Positions 28,154-38,219 are shown, counted from the first letter of the stretch. The stretch: 53,692 nucleotides of DNA from OCS116 cluster bacterium AG-390-A19 (GCA_003278145.1 QCGV01000006.1:1-53692); one strand, 5' to 3'. Notes: generated by a model from the letters alone, not told the origin. A program made the numbers and translations.

Positions 28154-29488
28154 TTACTCCTCAAATAATTTATTTTTTATTATTTTTAGAACATTATTAT
28201 AAGGTAATATTTGATTGCTTCCTTCTTTTCTGAACTTTATCTCAACATTACCATTTTCCAACTCTCTTGGACCAACAATTATCGTTACAGGAAAACCAAT
28301 TAAATCAGAATCAGAAAATTTTTTTCCTGCGCTCTCATCTCTATCATCAATAATAGACTCAATACTATTTTTTGCTAAGTTATTATGAATTTCAAAGCAT
28401 TTATTTTTACAATTATCATCTTTATTTTTTAGATTAATAATGTTTACCAAGAAAGGTGCCACCGACGTCGGCCAAATAATTCCTTTTTCATCATTGGAGG
28501 TTTCAATAATTGCTGCAACTAATCTTGAAACACCAATTCCATAAGAACCCATAAATACATCAGATATTTTTCCATCATTTCCGCTAATTGAAGCCTTCAT
28601 AGGATTAGAATATTTATCTCCAAAAGAAAAAATATGGCCAACTTCAATACCCCTTCCATTTACTTGATTATTTTTTGATACAAGATTATTAAATTTTTTT
28701 TCATCGTGTTTGTCATCAGTAGCAGAGTAAAAATTTAAATAATTCTCTACAACGCTTATAATTTTATCATTGGAATTATATATATTCTCATCAATACCTA
28801 TTTCTAATAAATTTCTATCACAAAATATTTCTGACTCACCTGTCTCTGCAACTATTGAAAATTCATGACTTAGATTTCCTCCAATTGGCCCGCTATCTGC
28901 TGCAACTGGAATAGCATTTAGGCCCAGCCTTTTAAAAGTCTTTAAATAAGCGATAAACATTTTGTAATAAGAAAGCTTTGCTTCCTCCTGATTAAGGTCA
29001 AATGAATAAGCATCTTTCATGAGAAACTCTCTTCCTCTCATAACTCCAAATCTTGGTCTAACTTCATCTCGAAACTTCCATTGAATATGAAAAAGATTTA
29101 AAGGTAGTGATTTATAAGATTTAATATATTTTCTAAAAATCTCAGTTACCTGCTCCTCGTTTGTTGGACCATATACTAATGTTCTGCTATGTCGATCTGT
29201 TATTCTTAACATTTCGTCGCCATAACTATCATACCTTCCAGACTCACTCCAAAGCTCAGAGGATTGTAGTGTTGGCATTAAGATTTCTATAGCCCCTGCT
29301 TTTTCTTGCTCCTCTCTGACAATCTTTTCAATTTTTTTAAGTACTTTTAAACCAATCGGAAGCCATGAATAAATTCCAGCACTTTCTTGCTTAATCATTC
29401 CAGATCTTATCATTAATTGATGTGATGGAATTTTAGCATCTATAGGTTTTTCTTTTTGGGTAGGAATAAAGTAATTTGACCAGAGCAT
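28154..29488 (-). CDS. proS: Prolyl-tRNA synthetase, short form (ProS)
   Basis: This 444-aa class II synthetase charges tRNA-Pro. The class II motifs are visible: ILMPTLQSSELW, the motif 2 region with IQWKFRDEVRPRFGVMRGREFLMKDAYSF (only segments quoted here as one conserved region, residues about 140-168), and GIGVSRL for motif 3. An anticodon-binding domain closes the protein. E. coli ProRS is 572 aa; the difference is the editing insertion between motifs 2 and 3, which is absent here as in other alphaproteobacterial enzymes. Proofreading of Ala-tRNA-Pro would need a free-standing ProXp-ala/YbaK protein elsewhere. Confidence 0.95.
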   Translation of the reverse strand: MLWSNYFIPTQKEKPIDAKIPSHQLMIRSGMIKQESAGIYSWLPIGLKVLKKIEKIVREEQEKAGAIEILMPTLQSSELWSESGRYDSYGDEMLRITDRHSRTLVYGPTNEEQVTEIFRKYIKSYKSLPLNLFHIQWKFRDEVRPRFGVMRGREFLMKDAYSFDLNQEEAKLSYYKMFIAYLKTFKRLGLNAIPVAADSGPIGGNLSHEFSIVAETGESEIFCDRNLLEIGIDENIYNSNDKIISVVENYLNFYSATDDKHDEKKFNNLVSKNNQVNGRGIEVGHIFSFGDKYSNPMKASISGNDGKISDVFMGSYGIGVSRLVAAIIETSNDEKGIIWPTSVAPFLVNIINLKNKDDNCKNKCFEIHNNLAKNSIESIIDDRDESAGKKFSDSDLIGFPVTIIVGPRELENGNVEIKFRKEGSNQILPYNNVLKIIKNKLFEE

Positions 29489-29515
29489 TTATCGAATCCC
29501 AAATAAGTTTAAAAT

Positions 29516-29574
29516 AATTTTACAATAAACTTTTTCATCGAGACTAACAACTATATCTGAAAGTTTGTAAAATT
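29516..29574 (-). repeat. Inverted repeat between mce and proS
   Basis: Fifteen bases right after the mce stop (29560-29574) can pair with 29516-29533 apart from a three-base bulge, leaving a loop of about 26 bases. The arms are almost entirely A and T. It could be an mRNA processing site, an attenuator or a weak terminator; the sequence does not say which. Confidence 0.4.
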
Positions 29575-29982
29575 TTATTTAGGTGTTTCCATAAGCTCAA
29601 CCAATACGCCATCAGAATTTTTTGGATGAATAAAAATAATTAACGTACCATGAGCACCTATCCTTGGCTCATTTAATACTTGCGCCCCTCTATCTTCAAC
29701 ATATTGTTTAGCTTTATAGATATCGCTTACCTCAAAACAAACATGATGTTGTCCACCTTTAGGATTTTTTTCTAAAAAATTATTTATTGGAGAATTATCT
29801 CCTAATGGCTCGATAAGTTCAATCTGACTGTTAGGTAAATTTACAAAACAATACCTTACACCCTGTTCTATCATTTCACCTGGTTCAGAAATATCTGTAA
29901 CACCATATAGATTTTTATATGTATTTACTGCATCATCAATAGATGGAACAGCTATACCCACATGATTTAAAGGTCCGATCAT
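29575..29982 (-). CDS. mce: Methylmalonyl-CoA epimerase
   Basis: This 135-aa vicinal-oxygen-chelate protein interconverts (R)- and (S)-methylmalonyl-CoA in the propionate-to-succinate route. It consists of two beta-alpha-beta-beta-beta modules. NHVGIAV supplies His7, HHVCFEV supplies His80, and LVELME supplies Glu129, the expected metal ligands. It has a good GAGGAG ribosome site. The rnj-mce-proS neighbourhood is conserved in Alphaproteobacteria, although the enzymes have no obvious link. Methylmalonyl-CoA mutase and propionyl-CoA carboxylase are not in this window. Another VOC enzyme is possible but less likely. Confidence 0.88.
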   Translation of the reverse strand: MIGPLNHVGIAVPSIDDAVNTYKNLYGVTDISEPGEMIEQGVRYCFVNLPNSQIELIEPLGDNSPINNFLEKNPKGGQHHVCFEVSDIYKAKQYVEDRGAQVLNEPRIGAHGTLIIFIHPKNSDGVLVELMETPK

Positions 29983-30000
29983 TTTTCTCTCCTCAAATAT

Positions 30001-31635
30001 CTAGTGAAAAATTATTTCAACTTTTGGTTTTTTTCCCCAAACTTCTCTAATCTGTCTAATTACAGCATTTTTTATTTTACTTTCAAGATTTCCTGATTTG
30101 TTTTTTGAGGAAATTACATTGTCTAATGCTTGATTTACCCAATCAGATAGCCTTATTCCCTCTTTATCAAATTCAGGTAAGCCAATTATTTTTACTATTG
30201 GTTTACTTTTAATTTTATTATTTTGTAAAACTAAACTTATAATAATCAAACCTGTGAATGAAATCTTACTTCTTACATTAGAGGGTGACTCGTAGTCATA
30301 AATAATAATTTTACCATCTTTGTAAAGCCTTCCACTCTCAACTTGTTTATCTATAGAAGTGTCATTTTTTGAAATTTTAACAATAGTTCCATTTTCTATT
30401 ACTAAGGAATTTTTTATACCATTATTTTTGGCTAAATTAGCGTTTGCAACTAAATGACGAAACTCTCCATGAACGGGTATAATAGATTTAGGTTTTATTA
30501 ACTTATACATTTCTGTTAACTCATCTTGACACGGGTGACCGGAAACATGAACAAATTCATCTTTTCCAGTAATTATGTTAATACCCTTTTTAGCAAACAG
30601 ATTTTGAAGATTAATTATTCCGGCCTCATTACCTGGGATAACCTTCGATGAAAAAATCACTGTATCACCTTTTTCAGCAACTATGTGTTGGTGTTCATCT
30701 CTAGCAATCTTAGATAAAGCAGCTCTATACTCTCCTTGACTACCAGTGCAAAGTATTAAAGTTTTTTCAGCTGGTAAATAACCTGCATTCTCCTCGTCTA
30801 CAAAATCTGGAAGTCCATCTAATAAACCAACAGATTTTGCTGCGTTAACAATTCTATGCATCCCTCTTCCTGACAAAACAACGTGCCTATCGTGTTTTGC
30901 AGCTGCTTCAGCAACGGAACATAATCTTGCTACATTAGATGCGAATGTACTTAAAAATATTCTTCCTTCGATTTTACCTATTATTTCTTCTAATGAATTC
31001 TTAACGCTAAGTTCTGATCCGGAAATTCCTGGTGTCATAGCATTCGTAGAGTCACATACAAGGGCATCTATATCAATATTCTCAAAATCTAATAATTTTT
31101 CTTCATTAAATCCGTCACCAATAATAGGATCTTTGTCAATTTTCCAATCACCAGTATGAAAAATATTTGCGGAGGGTGACTTAATGAGCAAAGCATTCAT
31201 TTCAGGTATGGAGTGAGTTAGACCTATTGCTTTAACTTCAAAATTAGCAATATTAATTATTTCACCGTCATTATGTATAATGATCTTATCTGAGTAATCA
31301 ATATTATACTCATCAAACTTCTCAATTAGAAGAGCTGCAGTAAACTTAGTGGTATAAATTGGGCATTTAAAATATGGCCAAATAAATGGCATTGCACCGA
31401 TATGGTCTTCATGAGCATGTGTTAGGATAATAGCTTTTAATTTATCTTTTTGTGATGCAATAAAGGTTGGATCAGGCATTTGCAAATCAATTCCTGGCAA
31501 GCCTGCTTGGGAAAAAGTAACTCCACAATCTACCATAAACCAGTCAATATCATTTTCTTGACCATAGCCATAAAGATTTAAATTCATGCCTATTTCACCT
31601 GTACCGCCAAGAGGAAGAAAATATGTATTTTTCAT
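30001..31635 (-). CDS. rnj: Ribonuclease J
   Basis: This 544-aa metallo-beta-lactamase/beta-CASP nuclease acts in mRNA decay and RNA maturation, with 5'-exonuclease and endonuclease activity. The zinc motif HAHEDH lies at residues 73-78. Later motifs GDWKID and SGHPC with the PVHGE histidine are also present. A C-terminal domain follows from about residue 450. It follows the birA stop directly. coaX, often found between birA and this gene in Alphaproteobacteria, is not there. Confidence 0.95.
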   Translation of the reverse strand: MKNTYFLPLGGTGEIGMNLNLYGYGQENDIDWFMVDCGVTFSQAGLPGIDLQMPDPTFIASQKDKLKAIILTHAHEDHIGAMPFIWPYFKCPIYTTKFTAALLIEKFDEYNIDYSDKIIIHNDGEIINIANFEVKAIGLTHSIPEMNALLIKSPSANIFHTGDWKIDKDPIIGDGFNEEKLLDFENIDIDALVCDSTNAMTPGISGSELSVKNSLEEIIGKIEGRIFLSTFASNVARLCSVAEAAAKHDRHVVLSGRGMHRIVNAAKSVGLLDGLPDFVDEENAGYLPAEKTLILCTGSQGEYRAALSKIARDEHQHIVAEKGDTVIFSSKVIPGNEAGIINLQNLFAKKGINIITGKDEFVHVSGHPCQDELTEMYKLIKPKSIIPVHGEFRHLVANANLAKNNGIKNSLVIENGTIVKISKNDTSIDKQVESGRLYKDGKIIIYDYESPSNVRSKISFTGLIIISLVLQNNKIKSKPIVKIIGLPEFDKEGIRLSDWVNQALDNVISSKNKSGNLESKIKNAVIRQIREVWGKKPKVEIIFH

Positions 31636-32394
31636 TTACAAACCTTCAAAAATTTCTGCTGCATAAAATACTTTATCACTTTTTTTAGTGCTTAGAATAA
31701 GACCACCTTCATTGTCAATTGATGAGAAAATACCTTTTTCTTTTTTACCATTTGGTAAAGTTACAGAAATCTCTTTATTGAGTAAGTATGCTTTTTCTAT
31801 CCACTGTTCCAAAATAGCCTTATAATTTAATCCATAATTCCAATAATCAATTTTTTTTATAATGTTCTTATTTAACTCAATTAGAAATTTATAAGGATCA
31901 ATTTTTACATTTGTTTCATCGTAAATATTAGATGATGGAAAGGTTGTTCTTAATGGAGATTTTATTAAATTTACTCCAATACCTATTGCTAATATATGGT
32001 AATTATCTGCTTTAGAAGAAATATTTTCAATCAATATTCCTCCACATTTTAATTTATTAAGTATTAAGTCATTTGGCCATTTAAGCTGTAATATTTGTCC
32101 ATCAACATCCAATATAAATTTCTCAATAGTATCGTGAATTGCAAGAGCGCTTACAAATGCAAGATGAGGTAAAAATTTTCTTTCAAGATTAATCTCGAGA
32201 ACATAAGTTCCCATAAAATTTCCAACTAACGAGTCCCAATATCTATTTTTTCTTCCTTTACCATCCGTTTGCTTTTCAGCAACTATCCAGTATGGAAAAG
32301 ATTTTTTTTTATTTAATAACCTTACTGCCTCGTTATTAGTACTATCGATTTCTTTGTATTTAATTATCTCAGGATTTAATCTAGAATTATTCAT
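31636..32394 (-). CDS. birA: Biotin-[acetyl-CoA carboxylase] ligase (BirA, no repressor domain)
   Basis: This 252-aa ligase attaches biotin to the carrier protein of acetyl-CoA carboxylase. The biotinyl-AMP loop GKGRKNRYW and the LKWPNDL motif with LKCGGILIE are present. The N-terminal helix-turn-helix of E. coli BirA is missing, so it is a group I ligase that cannot repress bio genes. A short C-terminal SH3-like domain remains. It overlaps nuoN by one base (TAATG), which suggests translation coupled to the nuo operon. Confidence 0.93.
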   Translation of the reverse strand: MNNSRLNPEIIKYKEIDSTNNEAVRLLNKKKSFPYWIVAEKQTDGKGRKNRYWDSLVGNFMGTYVLEINLERKFLPHLAFVSALAIHDTIEKFILDVDGQILQLKWPNDLILNKLKCGGILIENISSKADNYHILAIGIGVNLIKSPLRTTFPSSNIYDETNVKIDPYKFLIELNKNIIKKIDYWNYGLNYKAILEQWIEKAYLLNKEISVTLPNGKKEKGIFSSIDNEGGLILSTKKSDKVFYAAEIFEGL

Positions 32395-33848
32395 TAATTT
32401 GCTAGGGAAATTGCTGCAGTTTCAGTTAGTTCGGTAATAGGTGCAATAGTTATTATAAAAATAAAAGATATTATAAAAATTAGACATATTGTATTGGTAA
32501 AACTTAGCCCTTTTGAGAATGACTTTTTAACAATAGTTTTTGGTTCGTCAAAATACATTAACTTTACAATCCTAATATAATAAAAAGCTCCTACAACACT
32601 AAGCACCAACCCAAATACTGATAAAAATATTAAACCATTATCTATTGCAGATCTAAAGATAAGGTATTTTGCAAAAAACCCGCCCAATGGAGGTATTCCA
32701 GCATAAGAGAACATAAACATTGCCATTGTAAAAGCGGTAAAGGGATAATTTTTTGAAATACCCGAAAAATCGTCAATTTTTGTAATAGATTCCCCTTCAG
32801 TTATTTCAAGACTAATTATACAAGAAAAAACACCTAATGTAGTCACTAGATAAATTAACATATAAAGCAATAAAGATTGAATTCCATCTAAGTTTGGAAA
32901 AGATAAAAGACCAATTAATGCAAAACCCATATGAGCAATTGAACTATATGCCAACAATCTTTTTATATTAGTTTGTCTAATTGCTGAAAAAGTTCCTAGA
33001 GCAATAGACGCCATTGAGACAAAAAATATTATTTGATACCAAGAGTCGCTCATTCCAGATAATGGACCAAAAAGTATATTTATTAACATGCATAGTGCTG
33101 CTAGCTTTGGAGCTGTTGCAAAAAAAGCAGTTACTGGGGTGGCAGATCCCTGGTAAACGTCTGGCGTCCACATATGAAACGGAACTGCTGAAATTTTAAA
33201 AATTAACCCAGATAAAACAAAAACAAGACCAATAATCAAAGCTGTATTTATTTCTGAAGCTTGAAGACTTTGGTAAATCTCACCAAATTCAACTGAGCTA
33301 GAAAATCCATAAACTATGGATGCTCCAAATAGGAATAATGACGAAGATAAAGCTCCTAAAACAAAATATTTTACCCCAGCTTCACTTGACTCAGTATTAT
33401 TTCTTTTGAATGAAGCCAAAACATAAAGTGGTAAACTTTGAAGCTCTATAGCAAGATATAAAGTAATTAAGTCATTTGCGGAAACCATAAGAGACATTCC
33501 CAGAACTGAAAAAAGTATTAATATCGGATATTCAAAAGCCTTGTCGTCATATTTCATCAACCATCTTGAGGATAATATAATCGCAAAAGAAGATGAAAAA
33601 TAAATCATAATCTTAACAAATCTTGTGTATCCATTCTGAATAATAGAATTATTAAAAATAGTTACTGAACTCCATGGAACAAGCATTTCCATGATAGATA
33701 AGAGAATGAGAACTATAAAAGAGAAATAAACAACAATTTTAGCATTATTTTTCTTTTTAAAAGCTCCCACCATTAACAAAACTACTGCTGTTAATACAAG
33801 AATTATCTCGGAACTTAAAAAAATTATATTTTCAAATATTAAATTCAA
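32394..33848 (-). CDS. nuoN: NADH-quinone oxidoreductase subunit N
   Basis: This 484-aa antiporter-like subunit of complex I belongs to the proton-pumping membrane arm, with about 14 membrane helices. Conserved stretches are AIELQSLPLYVL, FHMWTPDVYQGS and AYSSIAHMGF, which carry the channel Glu, Lys and His residues. The start is TTG at 33848, overlapping the nuoM stop by four bases (TTGA). The next in-frame Met would cut into the first helix. Confidence 0.95.
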   Translation of the reverse strand: MNLIFENIIFLSSEIILVLTAVVLLMVGAFKKKNNAKIVVYFSFIVLILLSIMEMLVPWSSVTIFNNSIIQNGYTRFVKIMIYFSSSFAIILSSRWLMKYDDKAFEYPILILFSVLGMSLMVSANDLITLYLAIELQSLPLYVLASFKRNNTESSEAGVKYFVLGALSSSLFLFGASIVYGFSSSVEFGEIYQSLQASEINTALIIGLVFVLSGLIFKISAVPFHMWTPDVYQGSATPVTAFFATAPKLAALCMLINILFGPLSGMSDSWYQIIFFVSMASIALGTFSAIRQTNIKRLLAYSSIAHMGFALIGLLSFPNLDGIQSLLLYMLIYLVTTLGVFSCIISLEITEGESITKIDDFSGISKNYPFTAFTMAMFMFSYAGIPPLGGFFAKYLIFRSAIDNGLIFLSVFGLVLSVVGAFYYIRIVKLMYFDEPKTIVKKSFSKGLSFTNTICLIFIISFIFIITIAPITELTETAAISLAN

Positions 33849-35359
33849 TTTTTTAGCTCCAAAGAAAGTTTATCATTAAAATATAGGTTTAGAATATCCA
33901 CTAAATTTTCTGAGGATGAGGAAATTAAATTTATAACAGGAGACGGATAAAGACCAAAGAATATAACAAAAAAAGCTAATGGAATTAGTACTAATTTTTC
34001 TCTGTTATTTAAATCCTTTAAAACTTCAATTGCTTCATTGGTAATTTGACCAAAAATAATATTTTTATATAAAAATAATCCATAGACTGCCGAGAGTATA
34101 ACTCCTGATGCTGCCAATATTGCTGCCAACATAGAAACTTTAAAAGTAGCGATAATTATTAAAAATTCTCCAATAAATCCACTAGTTCCTGGTAATGCAA
34201 TATTAGCCATTGTAAAGAGCATGAAAAAAACCGCAAAATTCGGCATATGAGATACTAGACCACCATAATCAGCTATCAATCTTGTGTGTAATCTATCATA
34301 GACAATTCCAATACACATAAATAAAGCTGCAGAAATAAGTCCATGAGAAAACATTTGAAAGACAGCTCCTTGTATACCTTGAGAGTTAAAAGTAAAAATT
34401 CCTAGTGTAACAAAACCCATGTGAGCAATCGAAGAATAGGCTATCAATTTTTTCATATCAGTTTGAACGAATGCAACAAGAGAAGTGTAAATAATCGCAA
34501 CAATACTTAAAATAAAAATTAATGGAGCAAAATATAAACTTGCGTCAGGAAAAAAAGGTAAAGAAAATCTTAAAAATCCATACCCCCCCATTTTAAGTAA
34601 AATTGCTGCTAAAATTACCGAGCCAGCAGTTGGTGCTTCAACATGCGCATCTGGTAGCCAAGTATGAACTGGCCACATGGGAAGTTTAACCGCAAAAGAC
34701 GAAAAGAATGCTAACCACAAAATATTTTGTGTCGATAGTCCTATATTTAGTCTATCATTGATTACTTCAATCTCTGTACTTCCAGTATTAATATATAAAT
34801 AAATAATTGCAGCAAGCATGAGAATTGACCCAAGTAATGTATATAAAAAGAATTTAAATGCTGAATATACTTTTCTTTGACCACCCCAAACCCCAATTAT
34901 TATAAACATTGGAATTAATACACTCTCAAAAAATAAATAAAAAAGAATTATATCCAATGAACAAAAGGTTCCAATTATCAATGTTTCAAGAACAAGAAAT
35001 GCTATCATATAGCTTTCAACCCTATCTTTAATTGAATCCCAACTTATAAGTATGCAAAAAGGCATTAAAAAAGTTGTTAAAATTACAAAAATTAGAGAAA
35101 AACCATCTATTCCTAGTTGGTATGTCATTAATCCATTACCTAAAATAATTTTTTCAACAAATTGAAAAGATGGATCTGTTTTATCAAAACCTATTAAAAG
35201 AAGAAGGGAAATTAAAAAGGTTATTAAAGATGTCCATAAAGCTACAGATTTAGAATTCCGTTTTGAAGATTCATCACTGCTTTGAGGAATAAGCAAAATG
35301 AATAAAACTCCAACTAATGGAAGAAAAGTTATTATTGATAATAAATTCCAATTTTCCAT
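33845..35359 (-). CDS. nuoM: NADH-quinone oxidoreductase subunit M
   Basis: This 504-aa antiporter-like subunit of complex I has about 14 membrane helices. It carries FFESVLIPMFIIIGVWGG, with the conserved channel Glu; KLPMWPVHTWLPDAHVEAPT; and IAYSSIAHMGF. It lies three bases after nuoL and overlaps nuoN by four. The length is standard. Confidence 0.97.
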   Translation of the reverse strand: MENWNLLSIITFLPLVGVLFILLIPQSSDESSKRNSKSVALWTSLITFLISLLLLIGFDKTDPSFQFVEKIILGNGLMTYQLGIDGFSLIFVILTTFLMPFCILISWDSIKDRVESYMIAFLVLETLIIGTFCSLDIILFYLFFESVLIPMFIIIGVWGGQRKVYSAFKFFLYTLLGSILMLAAIIYLYINTGSTEIEVINDRLNIGLSTQNILWLAFFSSFAVKLPMWPVHTWLPDAHVEAPTAGSVILAAILLKMGGYGFLRFSLPFFPDASLYFAPLIFILSIVAIIYTSLVAFVQTDMKKLIAYSSIAHMGFVTLGIFTFNSQGIQGAVFQMFSHGLISAALFMCIGIVYDRLHTRLIADYGGLVSHMPNFAVFFMLFTMANIALPGTSGFIGEFLIIIATFKVSMLAAILAASGVILSAVYGLFLYKNIIFGQITNEAIEVLKDLNNREKLVLIPLAFFVIFFGLYPSPVINLISSSSENLVDILNLYFNDKLSLELKN

Positions 35360-35362
35360 TCT

Positions 35363-37291
35363 TTAAACTCTAATAAAAAAATATGTGATAAAAAGCATTA
35401 AGCCAATTAACATTGCAAACGCATAGTGATAAATGTAACCCGTTTGAATTCTAGACATCTGTTTAGCAATATCCATTACTCTTAAAGAAATTCCATCAGG
35501 ACCTAAACCATCGATAATCCTTTTATCGCCGAAATTTGATAAAAAATTACCAATTCTTGAAATATTTCTTATAAAAATAAATTCATAAATTTCATCAAAG
35601 TACCATTTATTCAGCAAAAATTTATATAAAGGATTAAATTTAGAGGATAAAAACTTAGGTACTTTAGGGTATAAAAGATAAAAAATAACAGCAGTAATTA
35701 ACCCTATTACCATCATAACTAAAGGAGAATATTTTACCCATTTTGGGACATAGTGGATTGACTCAATCACATGATTATTTTCAGATAAGTAAATTGATGA
35801 TTGCCACAAATACTGATAGTCGTGATACATAAAGTAATCAACGAAATAAACTCCTGAAAAAATTGTAAATATCGAAAGTATAAATAAAGGAAAAAGCATG
35901 ACCTTTGGGCTTTCATGAATATTAGAGAAAATTTCTGTAGATATATTACTTTTCCCATTAAATGTTAAAAATATAAGTCTCCATGAGTAAAAACTTGTTA
36001 GTAGCGCAGAGAGCACTAATAAGTAAAAAGCATATAAATTCCCTTCAGTTTGTGAAACAAATGCCGCTTCAATAATACCATCTTTAGAATAATATCCAGA
36101 CATAAGTGGTGCCCCTGTTAATCCAAGCGTACCAATAAGCATAACTACCCACGTAAAAGGTATAAGCTTATACAAACCTCCCATTTTCCTAATATCTTGC
36201 TCGTCTGATACAGCATGAATAACCGATCCAGATCCAAGAAATAAAAGTGCTTTGAAAAATGCATGTGTAAATAAGTGAAAAATTGCAATTTGATAGGCCC
36301 CTGAACCTAGAGCAACGAACATATAGCCAAGTTGAGAACAGGTTGAATATGCCACAATCCTTTTAATATCATTTTGAACTAAAGCTACTGTTGCTGCAAA
36401 AAAAGCAGTTGAAGCACCAATAATTGTTATAAAAGAGAGAATAGATGGTGACATCTCAAATAATGGAGAGCATCTAGCAACTAAAAATATTCCTGCTGTA
36501 ACCATTGTTGCTGCATGGATTAATGCTGAAACAGGTGTAGGCCCTTCCATTGCATCAGGAAGCCAAGTATGAAGAAATAATTGAGCTGATTTTCCCATTG
36601 CGCCCATAAACAAGAAAAAACATGCTGTATTCAAAACATTAAATTCTTTGTTGAAAATTGAAAAAGTACTTAATGATAATTGCTCATTTAAAGAAAAAAT
36701 TACATCAAAATTTAAGGAACCAGCGTAGTAAAATAAAATTGCTAGTCCGATTAGAAATCCAAAATCTCCAACCCTGTTAACCACAAAAGCTTTCATTGCT
36801 GCTGAATTTGCTGAATCTTTTTTATACCAAAAACCAATTAACAAATAAGAGGCTAATCCAACACCTTCCCATCCAAAAAATAGTTGCAGAAAATTATTTG
36901 ATGTAACGAGAATTAGCATTGCAAAAGTAAAAAAGGATAAATAAGCAAAAAATCTAGTTTGATGAGGATCATGACTCATATAGCCAATTGAATATATGTG
37001 AACTAAAGAAGAAACAGACGTCACTACAACAAGCATAACAGAGGTTAATAAATCAAGTCTTAGAGACCATTCTGTTACTAAATCACCAGATTTTAACCAT
37101 TCAAATAAAGGGACAACTAAATTATAGTTTTCAGATAGAGTTAAGTTTAAAAAATATAGTGATAGAAAAAAGGGAATAATTATCATTGCACAGGAAAAAA
37201 TATGACTGAGTATTAGATTTAATTTTTTTCCAAAAAAACCAACTACTAAAGAGCCAAGTAACGGTAAAAATACTATTAAAAATAATGCCAT
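35363..37291 (-). CDS. nuoL: NADH-quinone oxidoreductase subunit L
   Basis: This 642-aa distal pump subunit of complex I has about 16 membrane helices and the C-terminal lateral helix typical of NuoL. Motifs are FFGWEGVGLASYLLIGFW, FLHTWLPDAMEGPTPVSALIHAATMV and AYSTCSQLGYM. The final stretch (about residues 545-642) includes the amphipathic connecting helix and a last anchor. It overlaps the nuoK stop by one base. Confidence 0.97.
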   Translation of the reverse strand: MALFLIVFLPLLGSLVVGFFGKKLNLILSHIFSCAMIIIPFFLSLYFLNLTLSENYNLVVPLFEWLKSGDLVTEWSLRLDLLTSVMLVVVTSVSSLVHIYSIGYMSHDPHQTRFFAYLSFFTFAMLILVTSNNFLQLFFGWEGVGLASYLLIGFWYKKDSANSAAMKAFVVNRVGDFGFLIGLAILFYYAGSLNFDVIFSLNEQLSLSTFSIFNKEFNVLNTACFFLFMGAMGKSAQLFLHTWLPDAMEGPTPVSALIHAATMVTAGIFLVARCSPLFEMSPSILSFITIIGASTAFFAATVALVQNDIKRIVAYSTCSQLGYMFVALGSGAYQIAIFHLFTHAFFKALLFLGSGSVIHAVSDEQDIRKMGGLYKLIPFTWVVMLIGTLGLTGAPLMSGYYSKDGIIEAAFVSQTEGNLYAFYLLVLSALLTSFYSWRLIFLTFNGKSNISTEIFSNIHESPKVMLFPLFILSIFTIFSGVYFVDYFMYHDYQYLWQSSIYLSENNHVIESIHYVPKWVKYSPLVMMVIGLITAVIFYLLYPKVPKFLSSKFNPLYKFLLNKWYFDEIYEFIFIRNISRIGNFLSNFGDKRIIDGLGPDGISLRVMDIAKQMSRIQTGYIYHYAFAMLIGLMLFITYFFIRV

Positions 37292-37599
37292 TACCCACTC
37301 ATCTTGTTAATTTGATCAACTTCAATATTTCCAACATTTCTAAAATATACTACCAAAATGGCTAAACCTATTGCAGCTTCTCCTGCTGCAACAGTTAAAA
37401 TGAAAAGTGAAAAAATTTGTCCAGTAGAGTCATTAAGAAAAGCTGAAAAAGCTACCAAATTTATACTTATGCTTAGCAAAATAAGCTCTAATGACATTAA
37501 AATTATTATTACATTTTTTCTGTTTAAGAAAACACCTACAACACCTATTGTAAAAAGCATGGAGGATAAAATTAAATAATGTCCTAGTTCAATTATCAT
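37291..37599 (-). CDS. nuoK: NADH-quinone oxidoreductase subunit K
   Basis: This 102-aa complex I subunit has three membrane helices. It matches the family end to end: [11 protein letters not shown] at the start, [11 protein letters not shown] with the conserved membrane Glu, and [14 protein letters not shown] with the second one. It overlaps nuoL by one base and nuoJ by four. Confidence 0.97.
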   Translation of the reverse strand: MIIELGHYLILSSMLFTIGVVGVFLNRKNVIIILMSLELILLSISINLVAFSAFLNDSTGQIFSLFILTVAAGEAAIGLAILVVYFRNVGNIEVDQINKMSG

Positions 37600-38207
37600 T
37601 TCTTATCCCTGTCGTTTAATTTAATATTGACCAACTCAATACTGCTCTTGGAGTCTCTATTAATCTGATTGCTAATATTTTGCCTTCTAACATAATCTCT
37701 ATGTCGAAGAGTTAAAACTATTGCACCAATCATTGCTACCAACAGTATGAAGCCTGCAAGCTGAAATTGAAGAAAATAGTCTGTGTAGATTAAATTACCT
37801 AGTATCTCAGTATTTGATTGATTACTAGTATATGATTTTCCAATAATTTTAAATTCATTTGAGAAAATTTCTGGAGTATAAATCATTAAAGTAATTTCTA
37901 AAAATAGAATGGCTCCAATAAAAAGACCAAGGGGAAGGTATTTTCTTGTCTCTTTTTTAATATTTTCTATGTTAAAGTCTAACATCATTATTACAAATAA
38001 AAATAAAACAGCAACTGCACCAACATAAACAATAACAAGTATTAAAGCTAAAAACTCAGCACCAGCTAAAAGAAAAATACCAGCTGCATTAACAAATGAA
38101 AAAATTAAAAAAAGAACTGAATTAATTGGATCTCTTGAGAAGATAACCATTAAAGCAGAAATAATAATCGTTACTGAGAAAATATAAAAAAGAATTGCTG
38201 GAAACAT
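37596..38207 (-). CDS. nuoJ: NADH-quinone oxidoreductase subunit J
   Basis: This 203-aa complex I subunit has five membrane helices. The family motif [25 protein letters not shown] region (residues about 51-75) and the last helix before [11 protein letters not shown] are clear. A polar tail of about 35 residues ends the protein. It overlaps nuoK by four bases and follows nuoI by 12. Confidence 0.95.
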   Translation of the reverse strand: MFPAILFYIFSVTIIISALMVIFSRDPINSVLFLIFSFVNAAGIFLLAGAEFLALILVIVYVGAVAVLFLFVIMMLDFNIENIKKETRKYLPLGLFIGAILFLEITLMIYTPEIFSNEFKIIGKSYTSNQSNTEILGNLIYTDYFLQFQLAGFILLVAMIGAIVLTLRHRDYVRRQNISNQINRDSKSSIELVNIKLNDRDKK

Positions 38208-38219
38208 AGTTCAAAACGC

